Shown: one piece after another, positions 52,130 to 61,249 of the stretch
Numbering within the stretch: position 1 is the first letter of the stretch
Layout of the letters: each line of letters begins with the position of its first letter
NCBI GenBank assembly: GCA_019009955.1
Contig: CM032228.1
Location: 94,849,001 to 94,913,000, forward strand
Length of the DNA stretch: 64,000 nucleotides
DNA from: Riptortus pedestris
Lineage: Eukaryota > Arthropoda > Insecta > Hemiptera > Alydidae
Direction: 5' to 3'
The notes under the pieces: generated by a model
What the model saw: only the letters and a program-made list of their open reading frames with translations
Databases searched by the model: none
What the model was told of the DNA's origin: nothing
Translations under genes and position numbers: made by a program

Positions 52130-53830
52130 TTAGTCAGGCCCTTGTATTTCTTCCACCCTGGAAAGTGCATCAGCTACCTCATTTTCGTTTCCATCCACGT
52201 GTTGGATCTCGGTGGTGAACTGACTAATGTAGTTCAGTAGTCTAATTCGCATTGGGGTGGAGGTTTCTGGCTTCTGTCGAAATGCATAAAGCAGAGGTTT
52301 ATGGTCAGTCCATATTGTGAAATGTCGACCCTCGATGTATGGGCGGAAATGTTTTATGGCCCGATGAATTGCAAGTAACTCCCGGTCGTAAGTGGAGTAG
52401 TTGCGTTGCGCTGAGGTAAAACTACGCGAAAAGAAACCCAGAGGTTTCCATGTATCTGCGTCTCGCTGTTGTAGAGCTGCTCCCATAGCAACGCTGGAAG
52501 CATCACAGGCCAGTACTAACTCTGCGTTGGGTTTAGGATGAGCAAGTACAGCCGCGTTGCGAATAGCATCTCTATAACCCTCAAAGGCCTTGATACTCTC
52601 CTCGTTCCAAGTGATCGGAGTTTTGTCCTTCTTCTTCGATCCACACATGTATGCATTCAGCGGGCCTTGAAGTTCTGCCGCGTGGGGAATGCATCGGCGG
52701 TAAAAATTTACCATACCTAAGAATCGTCGGAGTTCACTGACGTTCGATGGGCGTGGAAAATTCGTGATGGCTTCGACTTTATCAGGTAAGACGGTGAGAC
52801 CATGCCGATTCACCCGATGCCCTAGGAATTCAATCTCTTCCACGGCGAATACACACTTAGCTAGATTAATGGTGAGTCCATGGTCCTGTAGACGTTTAAA
52901 AACTTCCTCGAGGTGTGCCTTGTGTTGTTCCTCATCTTCGGAGCCGATGCAGACATCGTCCACGAAAGGGAAGACAAAGTCGAGTCCCCTTAAGACATTG
53001 TCTAGGAAGCGCTGAAATGTTTGCGCCGCGTTACGTAATCCGAAGCACATTCTAAGAAATTTTATCAACCCAAAAGGAGTGATGACGGCTTTCTTTTCGA
53101 TGTCTTCGTGGAGATTTATATTAAAGTCGGCGATATTTGGAACGGCATAACGGTCAGGGATTGTCTTCTCGTTTAGGCGACGGTAATCATCACAGGGCCT
53201 AATCCCTCCGTCTTTTTTTGGCACGATGTGCAATGGACTCGCCCAAGGACTGTTAGACGGGCGACAGATACCTTCTGCCATCATCTGCTCAAATTCCGCT
53301 TTCGCGGTAACGGGTGCACCGCACGTTTCAATATAATGAACGACGGAGTGAGTCGGCTTCTTCATATAATTTGTCGGAAGAGTGATGGAGCTGTATTTAT
53401 TTAGCAGCTCGGTGTACCATTTACCGCTGGGAACGGAATAAATGGCAGACACTGCGACATTTGCTGGTCTTCCTTTTGACGACAAACCTGTAATTTTATC
53501 GATCAGCTGATTGCTCGCTAGATCAACCATTATTTGGTAGTGATAAAGAAGGTCTGCTCCAATTATAGGGTGTCCTACATCCGCTAGGATGAAACGCCAT
53601 GTCAACTTCCGCCTAAGGCCCAAATCCAAAGTGACGAGCTGGTCCCCATACGTTGGAATTGCGGTCCCATTGGCTGCATATAAGGCGAAGTCGCTGGGTT
53701 GAGTCTTATTTCCCTTCTTCGTTGGTAACACAGAGAGTGCAGCTCCGGTGTCAACGAGGTATCGGATTAGGGACTGGCGATCGACTACAAATAATCGGCG
53801 GTGAGAATTCGTAGCAACGGGTTCCGCCAC
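52130..53830 (-). pseudogene. Gypsy pol: protease, reverse transcriptase, RNase H
   Basis: Protease motif LVDTGAALSVLP at residues 25-36. RT: RPCDDYRRLNEKTIPDRYAV around 211-230, PFGLIKFLRMCFGLRNAAQT around 252-271 and the F-V-D-D catalytic box at 289-292. The block that should hold RT motif A (first catalytic Asp, of the form [KR]-[IV]-D-L) is absent: residues 236-246 pass straight from ADFNINLHE to DIEKKAV, an in-frame loss of roughly two dozen codons. RNase H: CDASS 443-447, Glu in YDREL and TDHKPL at 509-514. The frame is -1 relative to gag and overlaps its end. I found no canonical X-XXY-YYZ slip site at the overlap. Confidence 0.88.
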
Positions 53831-53844
53831 TGCCGTCGCTACTT

Positions 53845-54723
53845 CTAGTTTTCCTGTTCCGTTTTCTTAGACTTAGAAGGCTTCCAATCGCAAGGCTGTC
53901 GACACTTCGTTGCCTTTTCCCGGAATTTTTCATGGTAAAAGCACAAGCGACGTCCTTTGCTTCTACTCCTGGCACGAGGTTCGGTGGTCATTTCTCTTGT
54001 CGCGGCATGAGGTTTTCCTCGCATCTCCAATGCAGCGATTCTTTCAGACAGCTTTTCGATGGCGTCTAACAACTTCTCGTTGGTATAAGAACCTTTGGAA
54101 TCGGTAGCGTAGGAAGTCTTAATAGCTGCTACCTTACAAACTCTCATTTGATCAATTTCCGAAATGCGATCGGCGATAATGCTAAGTTTAGTCAGGTCCT
54201 GTTGATCCGTGGCCACTAGTGCGGCCTGCATCCGGTCGGGCAGCCCTCTCAGCCAGATAGGTTTAAGGAGGTCGTCAGAAACCATGGTGCCTCCTAAATG
54301 TTGGAGGTCACGCAAAAAATGCGATGGTTTACGGTCTCCCAGGCGCTGGTCCTCTAATAACTTCCTGATACGGATGTTATCAGATTCACCGAAACTACCA
54401 ATTAATCTGTTTTTGAGAATCTCATAAGCGTTTTCCGTTGGAGGAGACCTAACCAGGTCTATTACATCTCGGACAGCTTCCCTATCCAGTTGTGCGACAA
54501 CGAATCTGAATCGCTTAATTGAATTGCGGATATCATAAAGAGCGAAAACAGCTTCGCATTGTAGAAAAAAAATGTCCGGGTCGTATTTACAAAAAGCCGG
54601 AAGCTGGGCTTTGATTGTTGCAGCTGAAGTAGCTTCGACCTGCTGTGGCATCTGCACTGGGTCTAATCTGTGTGAAGTTTCCCCGTCCACTGTAAAAATG
54701 TCAAAGAAATTTGAGTTGGACAT
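53845..54723 (-). CDS. Gypsy gag (CsRn1 type), intact frame
   Basis: A 292-residue open frame. The N-terminal capsid-like region includes IKAQLPAFCKYDPDIFFLQC and LVRSPPTENAYEILKNRLIG, then LEDQRLGDRKPSHFLRDLQH, all characteristic of arthropod CsRn1 Gag. Near the C-terminus RLCFYHEKFREKATKCRQPC is the CHCC (C-x2-H-x9-C-x3-C) zinc motif that sets this clade apart. Basic RARSRSKGRR precedes it. It would form virus-like particles packaging element RNA. It is the only complete coding frame of the element. Confidence 0.88.
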   Translation of the reverse strand: MSNSNFFDIFTVDGETSHRLDPVQMPQQVEATSAATIKAQLPAFCKYDPDIFFLQCEAVFALYDIRNSIKRFRFVVAQLDREAVRDVIDLVRSPPTENAYEILKNRLIGSFGESDNIRIRKLLEDQRLGDRKPSHFLRDLQHLGGTMVSDDLLKPIWLRGLPDRMQAALVATDQQDLTKLSIIADRISEIDQMRVCKVAAIKTSYATDSKGSYTNEKLLDAIEKLSERIAALEMRGKPHAATREMTTEPRARSRSKGRRLCFYHEKFREKATKCRQPCDWKPSKSKKTEQEN

Positions 54724-54777
54724 GATGAAAAAAATGTACTACTCACGCAGCGTAGAGATCACGTCGAAGCGTAGAGA

Positions 54778-54794
54778 TCGCGTCGGGGTCACCA
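54778..54794 (-). other. Primer binding site, tRNA-Trp type
   Basis: TGGTGACCCCGACGCGAT on the minus strand begins 1 nt after the 5' LTR. It is complementary to the 3' end of tRNA-Trp with one mismatch (from my knowledge of insect tRNA-Trp and the CsRn1 clade). Confidence 0.75.
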
Positions 54795-54795
54795 G

Positions 54796-55139
54796 TTTAG
54801 TGGACTGAGTGGGGTGAAATAGATAGTTTTGTGCACTTTTCAAGTTGTATATTCAGAACAAACACAAAATAACCTCTTCATTATGAGGATGTGTCTATTT
54901 AGAGTACTTACACTTTACACATTTTCGTCGGACACAACACAGTCTCAGTTTAATCAATATAATAAAGTTCCAGTTAACGCGAGACACTAGATATTTTCGC
55001 ACTTCCAACTTTGCACTCGCAATGCGGTTAACTATTTTTTACTAACTGAACTTATTTTAAAACCATCTGGTATTTTTTATACCGCGTGGTTATCCTATTT
55101 AATAGCGGATGACTCACGAGTACGTGCGTCGCCGCTACA
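54796..55139 (-). repeat. Gypsy 5' LTR (344 bp)
   Basis: Same ends as the other LTR (TGTAGCGGCG...CACTAAA, minus strand). It is 19 bp shorter, owing to loss of a segment after GAGGATG (plus strand), with about six or seven substitutions relative to the 3' LTR. Confidence 0.88.
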
Positions 55140-55143
55140 AGGT
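55140..55143. repeat. Target site duplication AGGT (right)
   Basis: Matches 50456-50459. The flanking Helitron-type phrase GTTAGTGATAATACACG resumes immediately. Confidence 0.8.
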
Positions 55144-55171
55144 GTTAGTGATAATACACGTACCGAGTTTT

Positions 55172-55306
55172 AGCAGATTTCCCTTAAGGGAAATCAGCTA
55201 TTGAGGTTGTACTCATGACGGAATTTTCGAAATTTTTCTTCAAATGTCCATCGATCCTACCCAGGAGATGACGAAAATGATGTCCGTTCAAAACTGTATA
55301 TATATA

Positions 55307-55348
<42 letters not shown>

Positions 55349-55936
55349 TCTATCTATCTATCTATCTATATATATATATTTGTCTGTTACCGCTCTAGCG
55401 GTCGCAATTTTTGTTTGATCGTTACCAAACTCGATATTTAGTCGTTTTATGTAAAAAGAAAGATCAAGTTCGTTAACGGCTGAAATCGGACCTGTGGGAG
55501 GGGGGGGGTTTAGAGGGGAGGATTTTCGAAAATTCGAAATATCTCCGTTACTATACGTCGGACCGAAAAATTGTACAGAATCAATCTTATTGCAAATTAC
55601 ATTTACTATAAATATTGTTATATACATTTATTCTCTATCTTGAATATTAACCGCGATATTTGCATTTGTATTCTGCGTGTGGTCACCCGTAGGCTATGTT
55701 CGGACTTTCTGCCGAGAGCTCTGGTGGCCGTTTCCATAACTATTCGTCCCTCGTGAATAGGTTTTGAGGTTAGGTTAACTGTTTTTTGGGGCTAGAAACT
55801 ACTGGGTTATTACGCCCTAAATAATGTTTTAGGTTTAGAGGTTTCTTACTACTACAGTTGTTATTAGGCAGATTTCTCTATTGTAAAACTTCACGTGGGA
55901 AATCTGCTTAGTTTACGCAACCCCTGCGTGACGGAC
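55172..55936 (+). mobile_element. Helentron-like element (family B, copy B1), complete
   Basis: The 5' end is AGCAGATTTCCCTTAAGGGA and the 3' end GGGAAATCTGCTTAGTTTAC, then GCAACCCCTGCGTGACGGAC. A (TA)n/(TCTA)n core lies at 55295-55380. It sits between TTTT (55168-55171) and TTTT (55937-55940), and the host Helitron reads through if one TTTT is removed. The sub-terminal inverted repeats, 3' hairpin, microsatellite core and T-run target match Helentron-associated non-autonomous elements (HINE/DINE-1 type). No protein. Confidence 0.68.
55295..55380. repeat. (TA)n-(TCTA)n microsatellite in copy B1
   Basis: Compound microsatellite core of the Helentron-like element. Confidence 0.9.
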
Positions 55937-56413
55937 TTTTATTTAGTTCCATTGAGTCTTTCGTGGCAAATAAAATTGTTGACTCCCGCTATAATTTTTA
56001 GCGTATAACTCATTTATACTTCGGCATACGACGATAGTATATTAACAAAAGTTACTCTAAATAACAAAATAAACAACTTTTGTTATGTGCGTATTTGCTG
56101 AAAAACCAATAGGAAACGAAATATCGCTATTTTTAATTTCAGCCCTCCCTTATAACCCCCACTCCTGTTCATCTTAGAGAATATTAATATAGCTTAAAGT
56201 CTAAGTTGGGCTAGTAGCAATATACATACCAAGTTTCATAAAATTCGGTTCAGCCGTTTATGCGTGAAAAGGTAACAAACAAACAAACAAACATACACGA
56301 AAGAAACAAAATGCAGTTATGGTGTCTATGACATGTGAAACGAAAAGTTATCGTGAAATTTCGCGAAAAAAATCAATGTACAGACAGAGGTTACAATTTA
56401 ATATATATATAGA

Positions 56414-57019
56414 TATAAAATATTTAATGGCATATTGTATATGCGTATTAACAAATCGGCAACCTTCAGTAAACCCTCACGCCTACTTCTTTCACACCAG
56501 CAATTAGCAACTATAGCATAAACCGTTTCATTTCAAGCTTATATACGACATATTGTTTTGATCGGACAAGGCGGAGTGGGGGTTTAGAGAGGAGGTAAAA
56601 TAAAAATTCAAATATACCTTTTGTGACTCAGGTTGAAAAATATTACTTTGCCGATGCTGTTTAAAATGTAATATTATTTAATTGTTCAGAGGGAGTATGC
56701 CAAGTTTAATTTCTAAATTTAAAGACTCATTTTTAAAATTTTAGACCTTATTTGATGTTAAGTCACCCTTCAGGTGGATCATCAAAGAAGTGGACAAACG
56801 AGATTTTTTAAACTCCTAGTTTAGTGTGTATGGTATGCATTTACATTCATCATGAAGTATATAATGCAGATTGGCATAAAAGGAAATAATTTGCCTAACA
56901 TGCGAATTAAAGCATATATAATTATTACTCAACAGGTGGGGTCTTCTAAAAATCATTAGTCCTAGAGAAAATAAGATCGATATTATTTCTTGTCTCATTC
57001 TTTGAAACATATCTGAAAT
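56414..57019. other. Repeat-derived flank
   Basis: 56414-56490 (GGCATATTGTATATGCGTAT) is the inverse of 61587-61657, the flank of Helitron-like copy 8. The two Helitron copies therefore share the neighbouring family B sequence. GTGGGGGTTTAGAGAGGAGG at 56576 is also family B. No gene in the rest. Confidence 0.5.
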
Positions 57020-57165
57020 ATATTATAATTTATTAACGTGCACTTTTCGCTACTATAGCTAATTGGGACAAGCTATCTACAGGTTGCCACCGTTTTCTAT
57101 CCAGGGTGGGACTAAGGATTTTATTTAATCAGTTCGTCACTAAATAAATTCCTATTTCCTAGGCA
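57020..57165 (-). mobile_element. SINE (family S), head missing
   Basis: The tail is at 57025-57050 (inverse of CGTTAATAAATT). The body includes the inverse of CCTGGATAGAAAACGGTGGC. It is truncated near the box B-like end (GTTCGAGCATGCC). Confidence 0.65.
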
Positions 57166-57689
57166 TGCTCGAACATAAATTACTTAATTTAGGAATCATA
57201 TGGTTTATACTGCAGGAACGTAAACAGTTTCCAACCTAGACAGAATTTATTACTTCAGAATAGGTTTCATATTGGGCAGATTAGCTGGCTTCATGACACC
57301 CGATGCAGGAGAAAGAGATAGCACATGATCAACACCCTAATCCAGATTTTCATATGGATCCCCCTTAGCTTCACATCCGCTGTCCCTTTGAGGAATTTCC
57401 TTGATCTTGTAAGTTTAGTTTTTATTCATATTATATGCTGTTTACATTACTAACAAAATATTCAACTAATTGTGAGGATTGCAGTTAACAGATTCCTAAA
57501 ACGCTTTTTGCATTCACATTTTTTGCAATCATCAACGTATATTTAGTACATTAATCTGCATCTACTATTGTCATTAGCGGCAGGTGGATCTTTATTTCCT
57601 GGAACAAATAAGTTTCTATTAAGAATGCCATAAGGCTTTTGATCTCTTCTTCATAGTTTCCGAGGTGTTCTCTTAAGTTTGGTTTAAGG
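57166..57689. other. Unassigned AT-rich sequence
   Basis: No coding-like frame or clear repeat before the LINE remnant. Confidence 0.4.
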
Positions 57690-58110
57690 TTCAGCACTTT
57701 TCTAGAAGATCTTATTTTCACAATTCAGAAGAAGGTGTGAAACAGTGAGAGAAACATTATAGCAGTCGTAGTTTGGTGGGAATAAGCCTTTAATTTAATA
57801 ACTTTGGGTTAATTTGATGTGTCCAATTCGAATATATTAGGCAAGTTATAACCTTCTCTTTTTGGATTTTCCTGCTTGCAGTATTCTAGGGCGTGGTCAT
57901 TTATTTTATTTGTCACAGTTTGTTTTCTTGACTCTGGGACCAGTCAGACTTCCTTTCAACTTTAAATATAAGTTTTTGGAATTCTAGTTTCCAATCCTCT
58001 GGGGAGATGTAGGCCACTGCCTCTTTATCTTCTCGAGAAATACGAACTTCCAAATCCGCCCTTCCATTACCTTGCAAACCAAAATGTGAAGGAACCCAAA
58101 AGAGCGATAT
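57690..58110 (-). pseudogene. Decayed LINE fragment (RNase H and C-terminus)
   Basis: The minus strand encodes FWVPSHFGLQGNGRADLEVR, the end of a LINE RNase H (W-[VI]-P-S-H-x-G-[IL]-x-G-N-x-x-A-D). It continues to EDWKLEFQKLIFKVERKSDW before a TGA at 57913-57915. Frameshifted beyond, the cluster TVSHLLLNCENK at about 57720-57755 is the H-[IL]-L-x-x-C end. At least two frame breaks. Confidence 0.65.
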
Positions 58111-59024
58111 ATTTTTCTTTGAGGTTTGTATTTGACCTTTTACTAGGTTTGTGAGGTGACATCGTGACTTCAGGTTGACAATACATTAGAGAAAGAGAGC
58201 TGTATAAATGAAGAGAGCTGTGTTTATAAGACAGTGATTACAAATGAATGATCGGGGCAACAAGTTTACTTGAGCTAGGAAGTTAAGTTTTAGAAAAAAT
58301 GAAGGGCATAATTGTCATCAAACCCACAACTGCTAGTCTTTCATCTCGCATTTTTGTGGCTAACTACCTGCATGGGGATTGACAAAATTGGGGCAATTTT
58401 AAATTTTGTGCTGAAATCAAACAATCTGGGCGAAACCTCAGAGCTGTAAAGCTGATAGCAGTTTGTGATATGGTGAAACACATGTAGGGCTAGTGGCTGA
58501 TTAAGTAATAAATCACAGGCAATGAGATCAATTGTTGACCAACGGGAAAGAACATCGACCTTGATAGGGATTGTATTTCACTATGCAATAACATATAAAT
58601 AATGGTATCCTGAGGCTTTAGCCTTTAATGTACTAGGTAAACCTAGAGTTATGGGTGCAATTCGTGAGTGAGATTACGAATTTATTTATTAACGACCACA
58701 CTAAACAAAATCCTTAGCCCAATCCAGGTTAAAGGCATTAACCTGCAGATCACTCTTCCTGTGTTTGCCTTGTACCTATGTGCACTTATTCTTTATATAA
58801 GGAGCTTCTCAATTGCCCCACGATCTCACTGCTAAAGAAAACATGGTGGCTTTTCCGAGATACAAACATAGACATCTTAGTTGCGAGACTAGTGCATAAA
58901 ACGAAGATATGCCACTATTGCAATCTCCTCGATACATTAAACTACGCTCGAAATGTATGTCGACAAAATTCTACTGATAACCTCCTGCCAGATATTGAAG
59001 AAGTTGCGATTTAAAATTCGTTTT
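58111..59024. other. Unassigned region with a degenerate SINE
   Basis: A weak SINE copy (AGGTAAACCTAGAGTTATGG, GATTACGAATTTATTTATTA, AATCCTTAGCCCAATCCAGG) lies at 58630-58770. The frame at 58778-59014 has no recognised motif; I do not call it a gene. Confidence 0.4.
58630..58770 (+). mobile_element. SINE (family S), degenerate
   Basis: Recognisable order of SINE phrases with many changes and an inserted TTTATTTATTAACG. Both ends blurred. Confidence 0.45.
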
Positions 59025-59142
59025 AGCAGATTTCCCTTAAGGGGAATCAGCTATTGAGGTCGTACTTATGACGTGAGTTTTGACAAATTTCCTCAAATGT
59101 CCATCGATCCTACCCAGGAGATGACGAAAATGAGGTCCGTTC

Positions 59143-59215
<73 letters not shown>

Positions 59216-59693
59216 TGTTAACGCTCTAGCGGTCGCAATTTTTGTTTGATCGTTACCAAACTTTAAGCGTTTTACGTAAAAAGAAAGATCAAGTTCGTTA
59301 ATGGCTGAAATCAGACAAGTGGGAAGGGGGGTTTAGAGGGGAGGATTTTTGAAAATTCGAAATATCTCCATTATTATGCGTCGGATCGAAAAATTGTATA
59401 AAATCAATCTTATTGCAAATTAAATTTACTATAAATATTGTTCTATACATTTATTCTGTATCTTGAATATTGACCGAGATATTTGCATTTGTATGCATGT
59501 GTGTGGTCGGCAGGAGTCGGCTATGGTCGGGACTCTCCGCCGAGAACTAGTGCGGGCCGTTTCGGTAACTATTCGTCCCTCGTGAATAGGTTTAGAGATT
59601 CCTTTCTACTACTGTTGTTATTAGGCGGATTTCTCTATTGTAAAACTTCACGTGGGAAATTTGCTTAGTTTACGCAGCCCCTGCGTGACCGAC
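59025..59693 (+). mobile_element. Helentron-like element (family B, copy B2), complete
   Basis: AGCAGATTTCCCTTAAGGGG at the 5' end after TTTT, (TA)n core at 59157-59212. The 3' end is GGGAAATTTGCTTAGTTTAC then the GCAG-CCC-CTGC hairpin and GTGACCGAC before TTTTTT. Same layout as copy B1. Confidence 0.68.
59157..59212. repeat. (TA)n microsatellite in copy B2
   Basis: ~56 bp of pure TA. Confidence 0.9.
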
Positions 59694-59830
59694 TTTTTTT
59701 ATATTGTCCCTCCCAGTTCTGGGATAATAATGGGATCAAAGTATGACCAATCTCTTTGAATCAATGATATGTTAAGTTACAACTAAAAATGCTTAAATCT
59801 ACCGTTAGTGTAACACTTTGAATTTTTCAG

Positions 59831-59903
59831 GGAAGTAAAACTTCAGATGAAAATGTCGACGCGCCAGCTAAAATTCCATATTTCTTTGTACCAGAAGCCG
59901 AAG
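59831..59903 (+). CDS. Unidentified gene, exon encoding GSKTSDEN...
   Basis: Acceptor AATTTTTCAG, donor CGAAG|GTATTT. Encodes GSKTSDENVDAPAKIPYFFV then PEAE plus one base. Open in only this frame of the three across the exon. Confidence 0.58.
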
Positions 59904-60990
59904 GTATTTAGTTATAATTTAGCTACTGAATGTCTCAATTGAAGATTCTCAGACAAATATATTTCTTTTAAATATATTAGTATGTTTAATAATTGATGAT
60001 GTTTATGTACATAATTTACAGTCATAGATCGCAGTTTAATTTCATATAAGAATGAGGCAAATGCTGCTCGATCGAGGAGAGAAGCAGAAATAGAGGACTT
60101 AGGGCTCGATAATGTCTCTTTTGAAGTACCCACAATTATGAAAGTCAACGACTCACATGGTGAAGATGCTCAGGTTCGCAATTATTATTAAAGTAGTTCC
60201 TCTTTACATTTTCTTAGCTCATATATTGTGAGAGATATTCGCATTTTCATGTGTTCAACCTTCTTCAAATCCCCACTTCTACTCATTGGGGTGTGTTCAT
60301 AGAAATAGAGAATATATGTGGTGAGATGAGATTAAACGTGCGTCGTACCGGCTACGTGGGAAATATACGCAGCCCCTGAGTGACGTTTTTGAAGTGAAAA
60401 CTTCTTTAGGCACGTTGTGCACCCCGTAAGGAAGCATTTGCGGGAGAGGAAAAAAGTATGAAATCGCGACACCGCCACCGCCACCGCTAGTACTAAGGTT
60501 TAGAAATAAAATCATATGGTATTTTATAACATAATCATTTGATAGTTTATTTACAATTGAAGTGAAAACTTATTTGGCACGTTGTGCACCCCGTAAGGAA
60601 GCATTTGCGGGAGAGGAAAAAAGTATGAAATCGCGACACCGCCACCGCCACCGCTAGTACTCAACTCAAAGCTAAAGGAGCTTCTTTTCTTCATAACTCC
60701 TGAACCAAATTAGCTAGAGTTTTCGTTCGCATACCATTTTAAAGAGGACAAAACCAGCATCATTTCGTTCACAAGATACTATATATCTACCATTTTTACT
60801 TTCATAGATATTTTTAATCGAAGTTTAAATAAATTCGAATATTTAAATAAATTCCGATATTTAAATAAATTCGAATCAAACTGTTTGTATCCTACTTTAG
60901 CTACCATATATACCGATTGTATCAGTTTTAGAAATTGGTGATGATGCTGGCAGTGATGATGGTGCAAGAGTTGTTGAAAATTATGGATAG
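59831..60990 (+). CDS. Unidentified gene, 3' end (three coding exons)
   Basis: Exons 59831-59903, 60022-60159 and 60932-60990 join in one frame (phase 0, then 1, then 1) to TAG. An AATAAA lies at 61116. The peptide contains PAKIPYFFVPEAEG, then VIDRSLISYKNEANAARSRR, IEDLGLDNVSFEVPTIMKVN and the acidic GDDAGSDDGARVVENYG. There is no domain I recognise, nor a signal peptide or membrane segment. The composition (charged, Asp-rich end) suggests a soluble protein. Upstream exons are not found; they may lie in the repeat-rich area to the left. Only the last 90 residues are visible. Alternatively, the second exon may continue to a TAA at 60187-60189. Confidence 0.55.
60022..60159 (+). CDS. Unidentified gene, middle exon
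   Basis: Acceptor ATAATTTACAG. It encodes IDRSLISYKNEANAARSRRE and the acidic EIEDLGLDNVSF segment. The donor chosen is ACATG|GTGAAG, phase 1. An alternative CAG|GTTCGC donor at 60174 (phase 0) is weaker and does not join the last exon in a sensible frame. Confidence 0.58.
60391..60661. repeat. Direct repeat of ~104 bp with (CACCGC)n, period 168 bp
   Basis: 60391-60494 and 60559-60661 share GAAGTGAAAACTT, GGCACGTTGTGCACCCCGTA, GCATTTGCGGGAGAGGAAAA and ACACCGCCACCGCCACCGCT with only 2-3 differences. It is GC-rich against an AT-rich background and lies in the last intron of the unidentified gene. A copy of the Helentron 3' hairpin (GCAGCCCCTGAGTGACG) lies just before copy 1. Confidence 0.8.
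60932..60990 (+). CDS. Unidentified gene, last exon
   Basis: Acceptor ATCAGTTTTAG. It encodes IGDDAGSDDGARVVENYG and TAG. The third base phase matches the donor at 60159. It is short and acidic, so moderate confidence. Confidence 0.5.
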
Positions 60991-61115
60991 AAAATTGATT
61001 TTTCTGAGTGTACTTAACTTATTTTTGTAAAGCATTTGTAATAATTCTGAAATGTAATTTTTTTCTTTTATGTAAAATAACTGAAATAATTATGTATAAG
61101 TATTTTATATTGATA

Positions 61116-61121
61116 AATAAA
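61116..61121 (+). terminator. Polyadenylation signal AATAAA
   Basis: 126 bp after the stop codon of the unidentified gene, in AT-rich sequence. Confidence 0.5.
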
Positions 61122-61249
61122 ACAATTCGTGGTTACATTATTTTTTTTTTTATCACTATTATTTTTTGTCATTTCATTTTTTCATGTAAAATAGAACATA
61201 ACTGTTACTTATTGATAAATAACTAAAAATATTTTTAAAATAAGACTTC

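Larger units (their letters stand above)
50460..55139 (-). mobile_element. Ty3/Gypsy LTR retrotransposon, CsRn1 type (defective)
   Basis: 4680 bp on the minus strand, bounded by LTRs of 344 and 363 bp. Order on the minus strand: LTR, tRNA-Trp-type primer site, gag, pol (protease, RT, RNase H, integrase), polypurine tract, LTR. CsRn1 membership is supported by the primer site complementary to tRNA-Trp and by a C-x2-H-x9-C-x3-C (CHCC) finger in Gag instead of the usual CCHC. No env is present. Defects: an internal deletion in RT, two in-frame stops in pol and one frameshift near the integrase end. It could not transpose on its own. The LTRs differ by about half a dozen substitutions and one 19-bp length difference, so the insertion is not brand new. 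Confidence 0.9.
49118..56413 (-). mobile_element. Helitron-like element (family A, copy 7) hosting Gypsy and Helentron insertions
   Basis: The 3' end is at 49118 (hairpin CCCGG-GCATCG-CCGGG then TACCTTAA on the minus strand) and the 5' end at 56413 (TCTATATATATATTAAATTG, minus). Internal units occur at 49930-50455 and 55937-56360. The segment 49130-49960 matches 62990-63885 in copy 8, a shared longer internal region. It is split by the Gypsy element (50460-55139) and then by copy B1 (55172-55936). Minus these insertions the element is about 1.85 kb. No Rep/Hel frame. Confidence 0.62.

Noticed and set aside
58778..59014. 78-codon frame with C-x2-C
   Set aside because: Lacks the following His/Cys of the LINE end motif; too short to assign.
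60297..60515. 72-codon minus-strand Gly-rich frame
   Set aside because: Glycine run arises from the (CACCGC)n repeat; antisense within an intron.
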